A stretch of DNA of 64,000 nt from Paenibacillus_F sp047238265 (GTDB taxonomy: Bacteria > Bacillota > Bacilli > Paenibacillales > NBRC-103111), in NCBI RefSeq assembly GCF_047238265.1, contig NZ_JBDFMM010000001.1:2728001-2792000 (forward strand). Reading direction: 5' to 3'. Under the pieces are notes generated by a model that saw only the letters and a program-made list of their open reading frames with translations, did not search any database and was not told the origin of the DNA. A program made the translations under genes and the position numbers. This document shows positions 1-8,531 of the stretch, piece after piece (position 1 is the stretch's first letter; the number at the start of each line of letters is the position of its first letter).

Positions 1-2742
1 GTTGAATAAAATTTGGTTAGGCAGTTGGTCCGGATCCAGCCAATTCGGATCGTCTGCTCCGATCTTATGAACGCCGTGACCGGCATAGAGCAGAACGTGT
101 TTGCCCTCTACCTGGCGCTTCCACCACTCAATGAGCTTATCATAAGCGGCGGGACTGTAATTGATGTTCCAGTAGAGCTGAGGCGTGATGTAGTCGATCC
201 ATTGTTCGTCCACCCATTTCTTACTGTCGGCATAGATCGCCGAGTAGCTTTCCAATCCGTTCGTTTCGGAACCCGCCGGATCGTTCGCTTTGTTTCTCCA
301 AATGCCGAACGGGCTAATACCGAACTGGACGTAAGATTTGGACTTTTTAATTTCGGCGGAGAGCTGCCGGATCAGCGAGTCTACGTTGCTGCGGCGCCAA
401 TCCGCTATGCTCATACCCGATCCGTAGGCCGCATATTCCGCAGCGTCGGGGTAATCCACTCCGGTTACGGGATAAGGATAGAAATAATCGTCAAAATGTA
501 CGGCGTCGATATCATAGTTGTTTACCACTTCCATGATGCTGTCGATGATATACCGTTTGACTTCCGGCTTGCCGGGATTGTAACCGAGCTTGCCTCCGTA
601 ATTGACGACCCAATCGGGATGCAGAACCGCGGGATTATTATCCGCCAGCTTGCTTTTATCCGTATCGTTGCTGATGCGGTAAGGGTTGAACCAGGCGTGA
701 AGCTCCATATTCCGTTTATGGGCTTCCCGGATGGCGAAAGCAAGCGGGTCGTAACCCGGATCCTTGCCCTGCGTCCCCGTCAGCCAGGCGGACCACGGAT
801 TCAAGGCGGAACGGTAGAACGTGTCCGAAGTGGGACGAACCTGATAAATTACGGTGTTAATTCCCGTGGCTTCAAGTTCGTCAAGCAAACGGACCAATTG
901 CTGTTTCTGCTGCTCCGCATCGTAAGTTCCTTTTGCGGGCCAATCGATATTTTCGACGGTCGCGATCCAGGCGGCTCTCATTTCACGTTTCGGAGCGCCG
1001 GTTTCTTTGTTAACGACCAGCGCATACGTGTCGGTTTTGCCGTTTAGCGAAGCGCTTATCGTCGTTACACCGATACTCTTGGCTGTAATAACTCCTGCGG
1101 CGTCGATCTCGGCTGCTGCGGGATTGCTGCTCGTAAAGACCACGCCGCTTGTCGCTGCCGCCGGCGGCTGAGGGATATCAAGCAGTGTATAGGTGGCAAG
1201 CACTTTGGTCTGCCGCACGGCTCCGATATTCATTGACTTCACGTCTGTCAGCTGAATTTTGGTAAGAACCGGAACGGGTTCGATAACCGTAACGGAAACA
1301 ACCGTCTGCCGGCCCGCGAAGCTAACTGTAATCGAAGTGATACCGGGCGATTTTGCTATAATTTTTCCATCCGCCGTTACTTCGGCTACGGAAGGGTTGG
1401 AGCTTGCGAAACCGGCTTCCTTAGTGACTTCGAGCGGATCTGCCAGGCCGGCGTATGCGGCGAAAACTTTGGAAGCACCCGTTCGGCCCGCTTCCAGCCG
1501 CTCCGGTGCGTAGGCCTGAATCCCGAGCACCTGCGGTTCTCCAGAGGTGACTTCCACTTCAAACACCGCGGGCTGACTGTCGGAGTAAATAGCGGCAATG
1601 ACCGCTTTTCCTTCGCTCAAAGCACTTACCCGGCCGTTGGCGTCTACGGCTGCCACATCGGGATTACTGCTGTAAAAGCTGACTCCATTGTCAACTTTTT
1701 GAGGCGAGATGCTGTTGGCTTTGGTCACATAGACCTCCGCGTTTTTGCTCTGGCCGGTTTTCATCGGAGTTAATCCGGTCAGATCCAGCCCCGTAATTTC
1801 GGTGTTTGAGTAGATTGCGCTCAACCGGTCGTAATATAGGACCCCGGCATTTTTGTTGGTATCTTTCGTTTCAACCAGATATAGATCCATAAACTTGAAG
1901 GGACCCGGCTGTGAGGAAGGAATGTCTGCCGTAACGTAGCGCCATCCTTTCCAGTTGAAGCCTGTGCTGCTCGTAAAATCGACCGTAAAAGAAACACCGG
2001 CCTGATTTCTGAGCCTTGCGCGCAGCCAATGATTGCTCTCGTCTCCGTAAACCCAGACGCCGATCTTCTTCGGCGTGCCTTCAATCGGTCTGTCGAGAGC
2101 TCCCGTGTCGGGATTCCGGAGACTGACGAATGCGGCCGACGTACCGGCGGTTCCTCTCATGTCATAAGCAAATTTAAGAGAGCGGCTGCCGTAAAGCACC
2201 GGCTCTGGTCTCTCGACCAAGCCGATAGAGCTCTTCGTTCCCGCTGCGCCCGCGGTTCCCGCGCTTAAGAGTGCTTTGCCGTTGTTAATGCTCTCAAAAT
2301 CTTCAAGCAAGGTTGTCGTTTTGCTTCCAACCATGACGAGCGCTTGGGTTCTTAACCCTCCGTAAGAAGCGGTGACATAACCGGCTTTGAACCCGCCGCC
2401 GACCGGCGCAGCCGTCAGCAAGCCTTTCGCATCCACAGTACCGATCGCGCTGTCGACAGACCAGATGACATCGCCGGCCTGAAGTGCAACCGTGTTTCCG
2501 CCGGTTTCTTGTGCATATACCGCAAACTGCTGCTGGGAAGAGGGAGCAACGGTCACCGGATTGGGTGTCAAGGAGATTGAACGATAAGTGCCGTATGTCA
2601 CACCGGTTACTGAACTGGCGGAAAGGGAAGAGGCCGAGTCATAGTAAGCGCTTGCAGAAATGGAAGGGAATAAGCCGATCAAAAGCGCGAAGACCGTAAA
2701 AAATGAGAGAGTGGGACGATAGCGCCTAAATGTGCGATCCAA
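1..2742 (-). CDS. Secreted family-10-like glycosyl hydrolase (GHL10/DUF187) with Ig-like domains, 3' end outside the window
   Basis: The minus strand is open for 914 codons from a TTG at 2742 and runs off the left edge. AAGGAG lies 11 bases before the TTG. An Arg-rich N-terminus and hydrophobic stretch ending near Ala30 look like a Sec signal peptide. A BIG2-like Ig domain (about 40-125) is followed by a jelly-roll-like module (about 140-310, starting LLEDFESIN), then three BIG2-like repeats with SSNP motifs (about 315-400, 404-485, 492-580). The GHL10 catalytic-type domain starts near 585 (REMRAAWIATVENIDW) and contains HAWFNPYRIS, HFDDYFYPYPV and YITPQLYWNINYS, typical of this TIM-barrel family. 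It probably acts outside the cell on cell-wall or polysaccharide substrates. The domain assignment is firm; the substrate is unknown. The gene appears monocistronic at its 5' side. Confidence 0.85.
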   Translation of the reverse strand, partial: MDRTFRRYRPTLSFFTVFALLIGLFPSISASAYYDSASSLSASSVTGVTYGTYRSISLTPNPVTVAPSSQQQFAVYAQETGGNTVALQAGDVIWSVDSAIGTVDAKGLLTAAPVGGGFKAGYVTASYGGLRTQALVMVGSKTTTLLEDFESINNGKALLSAGTAGAAGTKSSIGLVERPEPVLYGSRSLKFAYDMRGTAGTSAAFVSLRNPDTGALDRPIEGTPKKIGVWVYGDESNHWLRARLRNQAGVSFTVDFTSSTGFNWKGWRYVTADIPSSQPGPFKFMDLYLVETKDTNKNAGVLYYDRLSAIYSNTEITGLDLTGLTPMKTGQSKNAEVYVTKANSISPQKVDNGVSFYSSNPDVAAVDANGRVSALSEGKAVIAAIYSDSQPAVFEVEVTSGEPQVLGIQAYAPERLEAGRTGASKVFAAYAGLADPLEVTKEAGFASSNPSVAEVTADGKIIAKSPGITSITVSFAGRQTVVSVTVIEPVPVLTKIQLTDVKSMNIGAVRQTKVLATYTLLDIPQPPAAATSGVVFTSSNPAAAEIDAAGVITAKSIGVTTISASLNGKTDTYALVVNKETGAPKREMRAAWIATVENIDWPAKGTYDAEQQKQQLVRLLDELEATGINTVIYQVRPTSDTFYRSALNPWSAWLTGTQGKDPGYDPLAFAIREAHKRNMELHAWFNPYRISNDTDKSKLADNNPAVLHPDWVVNYGGKLGYNPGKPEVKRYIIDSIMEVVNNYDIDAVHFDDYFYPYPVTGVDYPDAAEYAAYGSGMSIADWRRSNVDSLIRQLSAEIKKSKSYVQFGISPFGIWRNKANDPAGSETNGLESYSAIYADSKKWVDEQWIDYITPQLYWNINYSPAAYDKLIEWWKRQVEGKHVLLYAGHGVHKIGADDPNWLDPDQLPNQILFN

Positions 2743-3076
2743 TCAAGTATCACTCCTTATCTGTTTTTAAAGGGCCGGCTTTGGGAAATGCTCGACGTAT
2801 ACGGTCGTTATTCCGTTATAATGGGATCTCCTTTCTTTTTTTGGCAATCAGCTCTATTATAGAAAAACATATTTGGAGAATCAATCCATTCATGAGAGAA
2901 CACATCTCATCTTTATGGATTTTTCGGCAGAATGAACTTTACATGTTGTTTCCATGTACTTACCTGATAGTCATCACGGAAGAAATAATGAAAGCGAGAT
3001 AGAATTAAGAAAAGAGGGGGAGGCGGCGCGGCCGTACATTATGCGCGGAGCCGCAACGTAAAAAGGAGGAATCCCG
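2743..3076. other. Intergenic leader region upstream of the GHL10 gene
   Basis: AT-rich spacer of about 330 bases. The minus-strand RBS of the GHL10 gene lies at 2749-2759. A short plus-strand open frame crosses the region but lacks an RBS and has no recognisable composition, so I do not call it. I see no clear promoter hexamers. Confidence 0.4.
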
Positions 3077-3247
3077 ATCAAGGACAACCGAAGAAATGCC
3101 GGAACAGCTTGAGGAACGGGGGACGGTACGGAGAAAAGCAGGGAATATTATGCTCCAAAAGATGCGGGAAGCACTCAATTTGGCGGACCAGGCAAACTGG
3201 ATCCTTCACAAAACCAAGTAAACCGAGAGCTTTGGCAAAAAGACTAA
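3077..3247 (+). pseudogene. Decayed small hydrophilic protein gene (start codon lost, internal stop)
   Basis: An excellent ribosome-binding site (AAGGAGGA, 3062-3070) is followed 6-7 bases later by ATC at 3077 where an ATG would be expected. The frame it opens reads IKDNRRNAGTA, hits TGA at 3110-3112, then continues without stops to TAA at 3245. The downstream part reads REYYAPKDAGSTQFGG, then GKLDPSQNQVNRELWQKD. This Gly/Asn/Gln-rich hydrophilic composition resembles small spore or stress proteins of Bacilli, but I recognise no family. The loss of ATG plus an internal TGA suggests decay. Alternatively the frame is chance and the RBS serves nothing. No intact copy lies in the window. Confidence 0.35.
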
Positions 3248-3315
3248 AAAATAAGCGCCGGATCGGTCTGCGGCCGTTCTTCTCTTAAATGTAAAGAAGT
3301 AAACGAAACAGTCCG

Positions 3316-3849
3316 CTATTCGGTTTGTCCGGAAAGTTGAAGTCTCCATTCATTCGACTTCATCCAGGAGCCTGCAGGAAATTCAACTTCCGTTTCTCCC
3401 ACGAGCGAGAAGCCGAGCTTCCTGCAAATGGCGTTGGAAGCAGAGTTGGACACGTCGGGAAACGCATAAACGATTGCACCGGGCACATCGTTTCGAAGGA
3501 TGGTGAGCATGGCCGATGTTGCGGTGAAAGCGATGCCGCGCCCTTGAAATTCCGGCAGAACGCCCCAGCCCACTTCAAAAATGTTCTGATCTCTCCAATT
3601 TTGCATCCAGTAGCCTACGTTGCCTACAGTGTCGTCATCCGAAAGAATAGTAAACATGCGCACCTTGCCCGGTTCGAGTTTCAAATACCTCTTGTGTCTG
3701 GAAGCTACCGCGGCTTCCGTCTCGGGTCCTCCGAGATGGGCCCACATGTCGTCGGTATTCATCCGCTGAAGCAAGGAGAAGTCATCATCTGACCATGGAC
3801 GGATTGATGTATTAAGATTATCCGGCTTGCCGGAATGAAGTGTGTCCAT
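3316..3849 (-). CDS. GNAT family N-acetyltransferase
   Basis: Protein of 177 residues beginning MDTLHSGKPDNLN. I chose the ATG at 3849 because GGAGGG lies 10 bases upstream; the ATG at 3867 has no RBS. The central EVGWGVLPEFQGRGIAFTA is the acetyl-CoA-binding motif A of GNAT enzymes (Q/RxxGxG/A), and NAICRKLGFSLVGE is the usual C-terminal motif B. It resembles RimJ/RimL-type acetyltransferases that acetylate small molecules or protein N-termini; the substrate cannot be told. It stands alone, downstream of no obvious operon partner. Confidence 0.85.
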   Translation of the reverse strand: MDTLHSGKPDNLNTSIRPWSDDDFSLLQRMNTDDMWAHLGGPETEAAVASRHKRYLKLEPGKVRMFTILSDDDTVGNVGYWMQNWRDQNIFEVGWGVLPEFQGRGIAFTATSAMLTILRNDVPGAIVYAFPDVSNSASNAICRKLGFSLVGETEVEFPAGSWMKSNEWRLQLSGQTE

Positions 3850-4063
3850 CGCTGCCAATCCCTCCATTAAATACCTAATATCCGTATATTAGAACAAATG
3901 TTCCTGTTTATCAAGCTTTTTTTTAAAACCTTCCTTTGATTATTTCCATTAGGATGAAAAGCCGCTGTATAGCAATCCGCTTTCCGTAAAGCCGGTAGTA
4001 GAAATCTTTAAGCATCGAACCTGCAGCAGCGGATGTCGATGAGCAGCCTCTCGTCGGGACGAC

Positions 4064-4096
4064 AAAAAAGCCGAACTGTTAGGAGTTCCGGCTTTT
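4064..4096 (-). terminator. Rho-independent terminator of the DUF2243-ctaG operon
   Basis: On the minus strand AAAAGCCGGAACT pairs with AGTTCGGCTTTTTT. The ctaG stop codon (4079-4081) sits in the loop, so the hairpin overlaps the gene's 3' end. Confidence 0.85.
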
Positions 4097-4885
4097 CTGA
4101 GGCAGGCCAGCTATGGCGGCGCCGCGGGGGCGGGCCGCTTTGTACCACTGCAGGCAAAATAACGTGATGAGCACAATATCTACGGCATCGCCGCCATAAT
4201 ACATGATCAGCGATCCGGTTTCCGCTTGCTCCGCTGTAACACCTTCCGGCGGGTGGGCGTATAAATATTTCGCCAAAATTCCGTGTGCGGCCAGTGCGAG
4301 GAGGAGCACCAGGGACCGGTAAACGAAACTTTTACGGTGCGGTGCCGGGTCTATGGAAATAAGAGAAGCCGTAAATAAATAGCCTGCGAGGAAAATATGG
4401 GCATGAACAAGCACGTGTAACATAAAGCTGTGATGCATCCGGGAATATAACGGCGTCAAGTATAGAATATACAGTCCCCCGATATTGAGAAGAGAACCGG
4501 TTAGCGGGTCGCTCAGCAGCCCGAATACCCGGTGCCTCATTACACCGGCAACACGCCGCGATACCCGGACGGGCAATGACCGCAGAAGCAGCGTGACTGG
4601 CGCCGCGAGTACAAGAAAGAGCGGAGCCAGCATACCGAGCAGCAGGTGCCCGGTCATATGCGCGGCAAAATCCGTGCGCGCACGGTCGGCAAGGGGGCCA
4701 GCAAGAGCGGCGGCGGCACTCGCGATACCGAGAAACGCAACCAAATATCTGCGGCGCGGCCATGCTTTGTAACTCCGGCCGCTTTTAAGCGCGCCATAAA
4801 CGTAGAGCAGAAGTATAAGCAGGAAGGGCAGAAAAGAAAGCCAGCCCGGCCATACTGCGCTGTCGTGATGCACATGACCGCTCAC
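4079..4885 (-). CDS. CtaG-family cytochrome c oxidase assembly protein
   Basis: A 268-residue integral membrane protein with about seven hydrophobic segments and conserved His residues in membrane positions (AAHMTGHLLLGM, LHVLVHAHIFLAGY, MYYGGDAVD). These are hallmarks of the caa3-type CtaG family (Pfam caa3_CtaG), which helps copper loading or assembly of cytochrome oxidase. The GTG start overlaps the upstream DUF2243 gene as GTGA, so the two are translationally coupled. No oxidase subunits lie nearby. CtaG proteins next to DUF2243 are a recurrent pair outside cta operons, so its partner may be encoded elsewhere. The family call is strong; the exact function is inferred. Confidence 0.88.
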   Translation of the reverse strand: MSGHVHHDSAVWPGWLSFLPFLLILLLYVYGALKSGRSYKAWPRRRYLVAFLGIASAAAALAGPLADRARTDFAAHMTGHLLLGMLAPLFLVLAAPVTLLLRSLPVRVSRRVAGVMRHRVFGLLSDPLTGSLLNIGGLYILYLTPLYSRMHHSFMLHVLVHAHIFLAGYLFTASLISIDPAPHRKSFVYRSLVLLLALAAHGILAKYLYAHPPEGVTAEQAETGSLIMYYGGDAVDIVLITLFCLQWYKAARPRGAAIAGLPQKSRNS

Positions 4886-5385
4886 CTTGCGCCGCTTCTT
4901 TCTGCCGCTTCCACTTCTTTGCGGGCACGGGCTGCAAGCAGGCTTCCGGTCACGATCATGACAACGGCCACCAGGTTCCAGATGATATCGTACACCGCAA
5001 CATCGTCTACATAGCGGATTTGATGGAGACGCATAAGTTTATGCTGGATCGTTCCGTCATAAAGTTGAAAAATACCGCTGCCGAGAAGCGAACCGCCCAG
5101 CCACCGTTTTTTTACCCAGACGTTCCGCCTGCGGAGGTCGGCAAACATGAACAGCGCGGCGATCGTCGCAAACCAGCTGAGCGCATGAAACAGACCGTCG
5201 GAGATCAGTCCGATGTCCGTAGTGGACTTGTCATAGAAATGATGCCAGTGAAGCAACTGATGAAAAACCGTCTCATCTATAAAAGCAACCATTCCGACTC
5301 CGAAAAGAAATCCGGATCCTAAATTGCGGCCGAGGTAGGCGATACGCCCTTCGGAGCTATGTCCGGTTATGTGTCGTGCAGCCAT
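4882..5385 (-). CDS. DUF2243 domain-containing membrane protein
   Basis: A 167-residue protein with four hydrophobic helices. Motifs GFLFGVGMVAFIDETVFHQLLHWHHFYD and GLFHALSWFATIAALF are diagnostic of DUF2243, with clustered His residues that could bind metal or heme. ATG at 5385 follows GGAGGTATCCCCC. It is first in a two-gene operon with the CtaG-like protein, overlapping it by 4 bases, which suggests a joint role in membrane metal handling or respiratory assembly. The biochemical role of the family is not established. Confidence 0.88.
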   Translation of the reverse strand: MAARHITGHSSEGRIAYLGRNLGSGFLFGVGMVAFIDETVFHQLLHWHHFYDKSTTDIGLISDGLFHALSWFATIAALFMFADLRRRNVWVKKRWLGGSLLGSGIFQLYDGTIQHKLMRLHQIRYVDDVAVYDIIWNLVAVVMIVTGSLLAARARKEVEAAERSGAR

Positions 5386-5521
5386 TGGGGGATACCTCCA
5401 GAGCGAGATAGACGCTGAGCTTTCCTTCCATTTTTACCCCAATAAAAGTGTTTTAATCAGAATGCCGTCTTCAAGTACCGGGGGAAAAAATTCATGCGGA
5501 TGCAAGTGACAATATGCGGAT

Positions 5522-5557
5522 AAAAAAGCGCCGCTTCCTCTAAACGGAAGCGGCGCT
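5522..5557 (-). terminator. Rho-independent terminator of the SLH gene
   Basis: Perfect 12-bp stem AGCGCCGCTTCC/GGAAGCGGCGCT with a 7-base loop. The minus-strand product ends in a T6 run. Confidence 0.9.
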
Positions 5558-5563
5558 TGTCAG

Positions 5564-6439
5564 TCAGTCGGCCTGGATATCGACTTTATATTTACTAGAA
5601 ACATAGGTTTCCGTTTTCGAAGACCAGATGACTTGAGGGTACATTTTGCCCGGTTCGGGAGAAGTCAGCTTGTAATGGACTTTCGCGTGCCCGTTGTCGT
5701 TCATTTCGATTTTCGTAATCGAAATGCCGTATCCGGGGCTCGGCTGCTCCTTGCGGGTAAGTACGATTTTGTTGATGTCCTCGTTTACCTTTTCGACCGT
5801 AAAGCTTACTTCCTGGTTCTCTTGATTATCCGTCCGTTCCTTGTAGCGGTCGGTGAATTCAATCGCTTTGGCAATCATGCCGGCCGCTTCCATCCGGGTA
5901 ATAGGTGCCTTGGGATGGAACTCGTTTTTGCCGTCGAGGAAGGCTACTTTCATAAGCAGCAGATTTTGTATGCTGCCTTGGTACGACGGAGTCATTTCTT
6001 TTTCGTCCGCAACTTGAATATACATCTTGATCAGCGGATAGTCGCCGGTCGCGCGGATTCCTTTAAACAGAAGATGCGCAAACTGTTCCCGGGTCAGCTC
6101 GGCAGACGCATCTGCCGCCAGTTCGACGGGCAGCCCGTTTTTTGCGGCGATTTCAAGCGATTCGGCGTACCAGGGCGCGTCTGCACCAGGTAAAGTTTCT
6201 CCGGCTGCCTTTAACTGCAGAGCTTTGACGATCAAATGCACGCCCTGCACGGACGTCAGCTTGCCCTGAGGCGCAAACTTGTCCTCCGACACGCCCTGGA
6301 TCACTCCTTTGCTCTGTAAAGACTCGATAACGGCGGCATCCGGGCCTTGAACGTCGGAAAACGCCGAAGCGGAAGAAGCTGCCAGAAGAGAGCATCCCAG
6401 AGTCAGTGCTGCAATCATGTTCTTTTTATTTTTCATCAT
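5564..6439 (-). CDS. SLH-domain cell-surface protein with PrcB-like C-terminal domain
   Basis: Protein of 291 residues starting at ATG 6439, which has GAGGTG 6 bases upstream; the in-frame GTG at 6448 overlaps that RBS and is less likely. A signal peptide ends near ASSASA. Residues about 27-200 hold two or three SLH-type segments (FSDVQGPDAAVIESLQSKGVI, then WYAESLEIAAKNGLP, then PKAPITRMEAAGMIAKAI) that would tether the protein to secondary cell-wall polymer. The C-terminal 90 residues (KEQPSPGYGISITKIE, then VHYKLTSPEPG) resemble the PrcB C-terminal/beta-sandwich domain often fused to SLH modules. It is likely a cell-surface structural or accessory protein; its ligand is unknown. A strong terminator follows. 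Confidence 0.85.
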   Translation of the reverse strand: MMKNKKNMIAALTLGCSLLAASSASAFSDVQGPDAAVIESLQSKGVIQGVSEDKFAPQGKLTSVQGVHLIVKALQLKAAGETLPGADAPWYAESLEIAAKNGLPVELAADASAELTREQFAHLLFKGIRATGDYPLIKMYIQVADEKEMTPSYQGSIQNLLLMKVAFLDGKNEFHPKAPITRMEAAGMIAKAIEFTDRYKERTDNQENQEVSFTVEKVNEDINKIVLTRKEQPSPGYGISITKIEMNDNGHAKVHYKLTSPEPGKMYPQVIWSSKTETYVSSKYKVDIQAD

Positions 6440-6521
6440 GTCGTTCACCTCAACCTTACTAACGGAAAAAATTTCTAGAAGGTTGCTTGTATTCTACCCT
6501 TTGATACAAATCGTATACCGG

Positions 6522-6959
6522 TTAAACGTCGCCGGCGTTCATGTACCGGATATCTTCGATCTTCACGCTGCATTCACCCGATGGAGTTTCGATCGTAAAC
6601 GTCTGTTCCCGCGATCCCAGCAGAAGATGGCTTCCGATAGGAGATAAGAATGAAATCCGGTTGCTGGCCGGGTCTGTTTTGGACGGAAAAACGATCGAGT
6701 ACGTATCGGACTCGTTATCATCCAGGTACCGGATCTGCACTTTGCTGCCGATCAGCACTTTGGAATGCAGAAGCTCTTCGCTGAATTCACTGATCAGATT
6801 CGTGAGCGCTTCGGAATACTCGTGAAGGCGCTCTTCCGTATAGGTTCGCGATTTTGTCGGGGAAGGAAAATAAAGCTCAAGGAACTGATGAAGTTCCTCG
6901 TCGAAATAGACGAGCTGATTAATGAGCTGGTGCCGGGAACCCGTCAGACTAAGGTTCAT
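6522..6959 (-). CDS. GreA/GreB C-terminal domain-like protein
   Basis: A 145-residue protein starting at MNLSLTGSRHQL; ATG 6959 is preceded by GGAAGGAGGAATCTACT. Residues about 70-140 (VLIGSKVQIRYLDDNESDTYSIV, then ISFLSPIGSHLLLGSREQ, then SVKIEDI) match the FKBP-like C-terminal domain of GreA/GreB/Rnk transcription factors, which contacts RNA polymerase. The N-terminal 65 residues are helical and acidic but do not read as the full GreA coiled coil, so cleavage-stimulating activity is doubtful. It may be a GreA paralogue that binds the polymerase secondary channel. It is monocistronic, between the SLH gene and a two-component operon. Confidence 0.72.
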   Translation of the reverse strand: MNLSLTGSRHQLINQLVYFDEELHQFLELYFPSPTKSRTYTEERLHEYSEALTNLISEFSEELLHSKVLIGSKVQIRYLDDNESDTYSIVFPSKTDPASNRISFLSPIGSHLLLGSREQTFTIETPSGECSVKIEDIRYMNAGDV

Positions 6960-7181
6960 AGTAGATTCCTCCTTCCATCCCCAAATCCGCGCCGGCAATG
7001 CCGGTAAGCCTTTCTTTCCAGTTAGTCGTCATAGGGGTATGCCTCCTTATGTAAAAATAAGACTCCCGGTAGGAGCCCTTCCTTCTATACTATCAGAATT
7101 TTCCGCAAAAGCTATCCGTGATCGGATTTCTAGGGAGGAATATGGTAGGATAAACATAACGGCTTTCCTAAAGGTGATACA

Positions 7182-8531
7182 ATGATTTTTTATTTTGTGG
7201 CCCTCTCGACGGCCTCGCTGCTTGTTCTGATTCCGCACCTTCATAAAGAGACCAACCGGTGGGCGGCGTTTTTTCTTTTCAGCGCTTCCATCGGCGGCTT
7301 GACCGGCTTGCTCCGGCAAAATGGCTTTACGGAACTCGCTCACGCCGCGGAATTTATTAACCATACGCTGACGCCTTACGGTGTACTCGTTTTCAGTCTG
7401 GTCTATTCGGGCGTTTTAGAGAACAATCCGCGGGCCAGGCGGCTTGCCAAAGGATTGCTGCTGCTGCCTGTTCCCGCCATGCTGATGTACACGGCTTATA
7501 AGGATGCGTTTGCCATCCATTACGGCCCGCTGCTTTTGTGGACGGCTCCTTATTATCTGAGCGCCTGCTGGCTGCTTGTTCTTTCTCTCCGGAAAGAAAG
7601 GAATCCCGTTCATAGAAGGAACCGGCTCATCACAACGCTGATCATCGTTCCCACGCTGCTTGGCGTACTGCTGTTTATTAACGTGGCACGCGTATTTTCT
7701 CCCGCATTCGATTTCTTCGGGTATGTTTCCGTTTTTATTCTATATTCGTTTGCGGTGGCGCTGCTTTGCGTGTTTGTTTACGGTGTGCTGGGCATCCGGC
7801 TCCGGTTTGAAAGGGATTCGCTCGACACGACGATGCAGGCGGTCACATCCGGCACGACGCTGCTCAATCATTCGATCAAAAACGAGCTGGGCAAAATATC
7901 GCTCAGTACGGTAAATTTGCAGGAAAGCCTGGGCGAAAAGGATGCGGAAGTGAAGGAGCATCTGCGGATTATCGCATCCGCCTCCGATCATATGCTCGAT
8001 ATGGTAGGCCGTATTCATAACCGGACGAAGGAGATCGTACTTAAAGAACGGCCGGTATCAATCGATAAGCTGGCTATGGACGCCGTCCGCCTGCACGAAC
8101 GGTTATTTGCAACGCAGCAGATAACGATCACGACTAGTTTCGAATGCCGTCCTTCGGTCCGGCTTGATCCCGTTCATCTGACGGAGGTTATCGGCAATTT
8201 GCTGGGCAATGCGGCCGAAGCGATGCCGGACGGGGGTACGCTTACCGTGACGCTGGCACCGGTCCGGCAGGGCGCTGTGCTGAGCATCTCCGATACGGGC
8301 GGCGGAATACCTCCGGGCGAACTGCCGCGCGTGTTTGAGCCGTTTTATACGACCAAGAAAAAAGCGGACAATTACGGACTCGGCTTGTCTTACGTGTACA
8401 ACGTGATGCAGAAATCCGGAGGCTCGGTGGAGATCTCAAGCAAACCGGGTGCCGGAACGAGCGTGCGTCTTTATTTTCCGCGCAGCAAAATCGTTCAATT
8501 AAACGGAGAGAAGACTGATGGAACTTATTAA
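7182..8531 (+). CDS. Membrane sensor histidine kinase
   Basis: A 449-residue kinase. The first about 200 residues form six or seven transmembrane helices with short loops, so the signal is probably sensed in or near the membrane. A phospho-acceptor box follows near residue 229 (LLNHSIKNELGKISLS), then HATPase_c with N box (EVIGNLLGNAAEAMPDGG), G1 (SDTGGGIP), F box (FEPFYTTK) and G2 (GLGLSYVYNVM). AAAGGTGATACA precedes the ATG. The 3' end overlaps the response-regulator gene by 14 bases, so the two are coupled. Family-level function is certain; the stimulus is unknown. Confidence 0.92.
   Translation: MIFYFVALSTASLLVLIPHLHKETNRWAAFFLFSASIGGLTGLLRQNGFTELAHAAEFINHTLTPYGVLVFSLVYSGVLENNPRARRLAKGLLLLPVPAMLMYTAYKDAFAIHYGPLLLWTAPYYLSACWLLVLSLRKERNPVHRRNRLITTLIIVPTLLGVLLFINVARVFSPAFDFFGYVSVFILYSFAVALLCVFVYGVLGIRLRFERDSLDTTMQAVTSGTTLLNHSIKNELGKISLSTVNLQESLGEKDAEVKEHLRIIASASDHMLDMVGRIHNRTKEIVLKERPVSIDKLAMDAVRLHERLFATQQITITTSFECRPSVRLDPVHLTEVIGNLLGNAAEAMPDGGTLTVTLAPVRQGAVLSISDTGGGIPPGELPRVFEPFYTTKKKADNYGLGLSYVYNVMQKSGGSVEISSKPGAGTSVRLYFPRSKIVQLNGEKTDGTY

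Noticed and set aside
2730..3002. A 90-codon plus-strand open frame upstream of the GHL10 gene
   Set aside because: It overlaps the GHL10 start region, has no RBS and no recognisable protein character.
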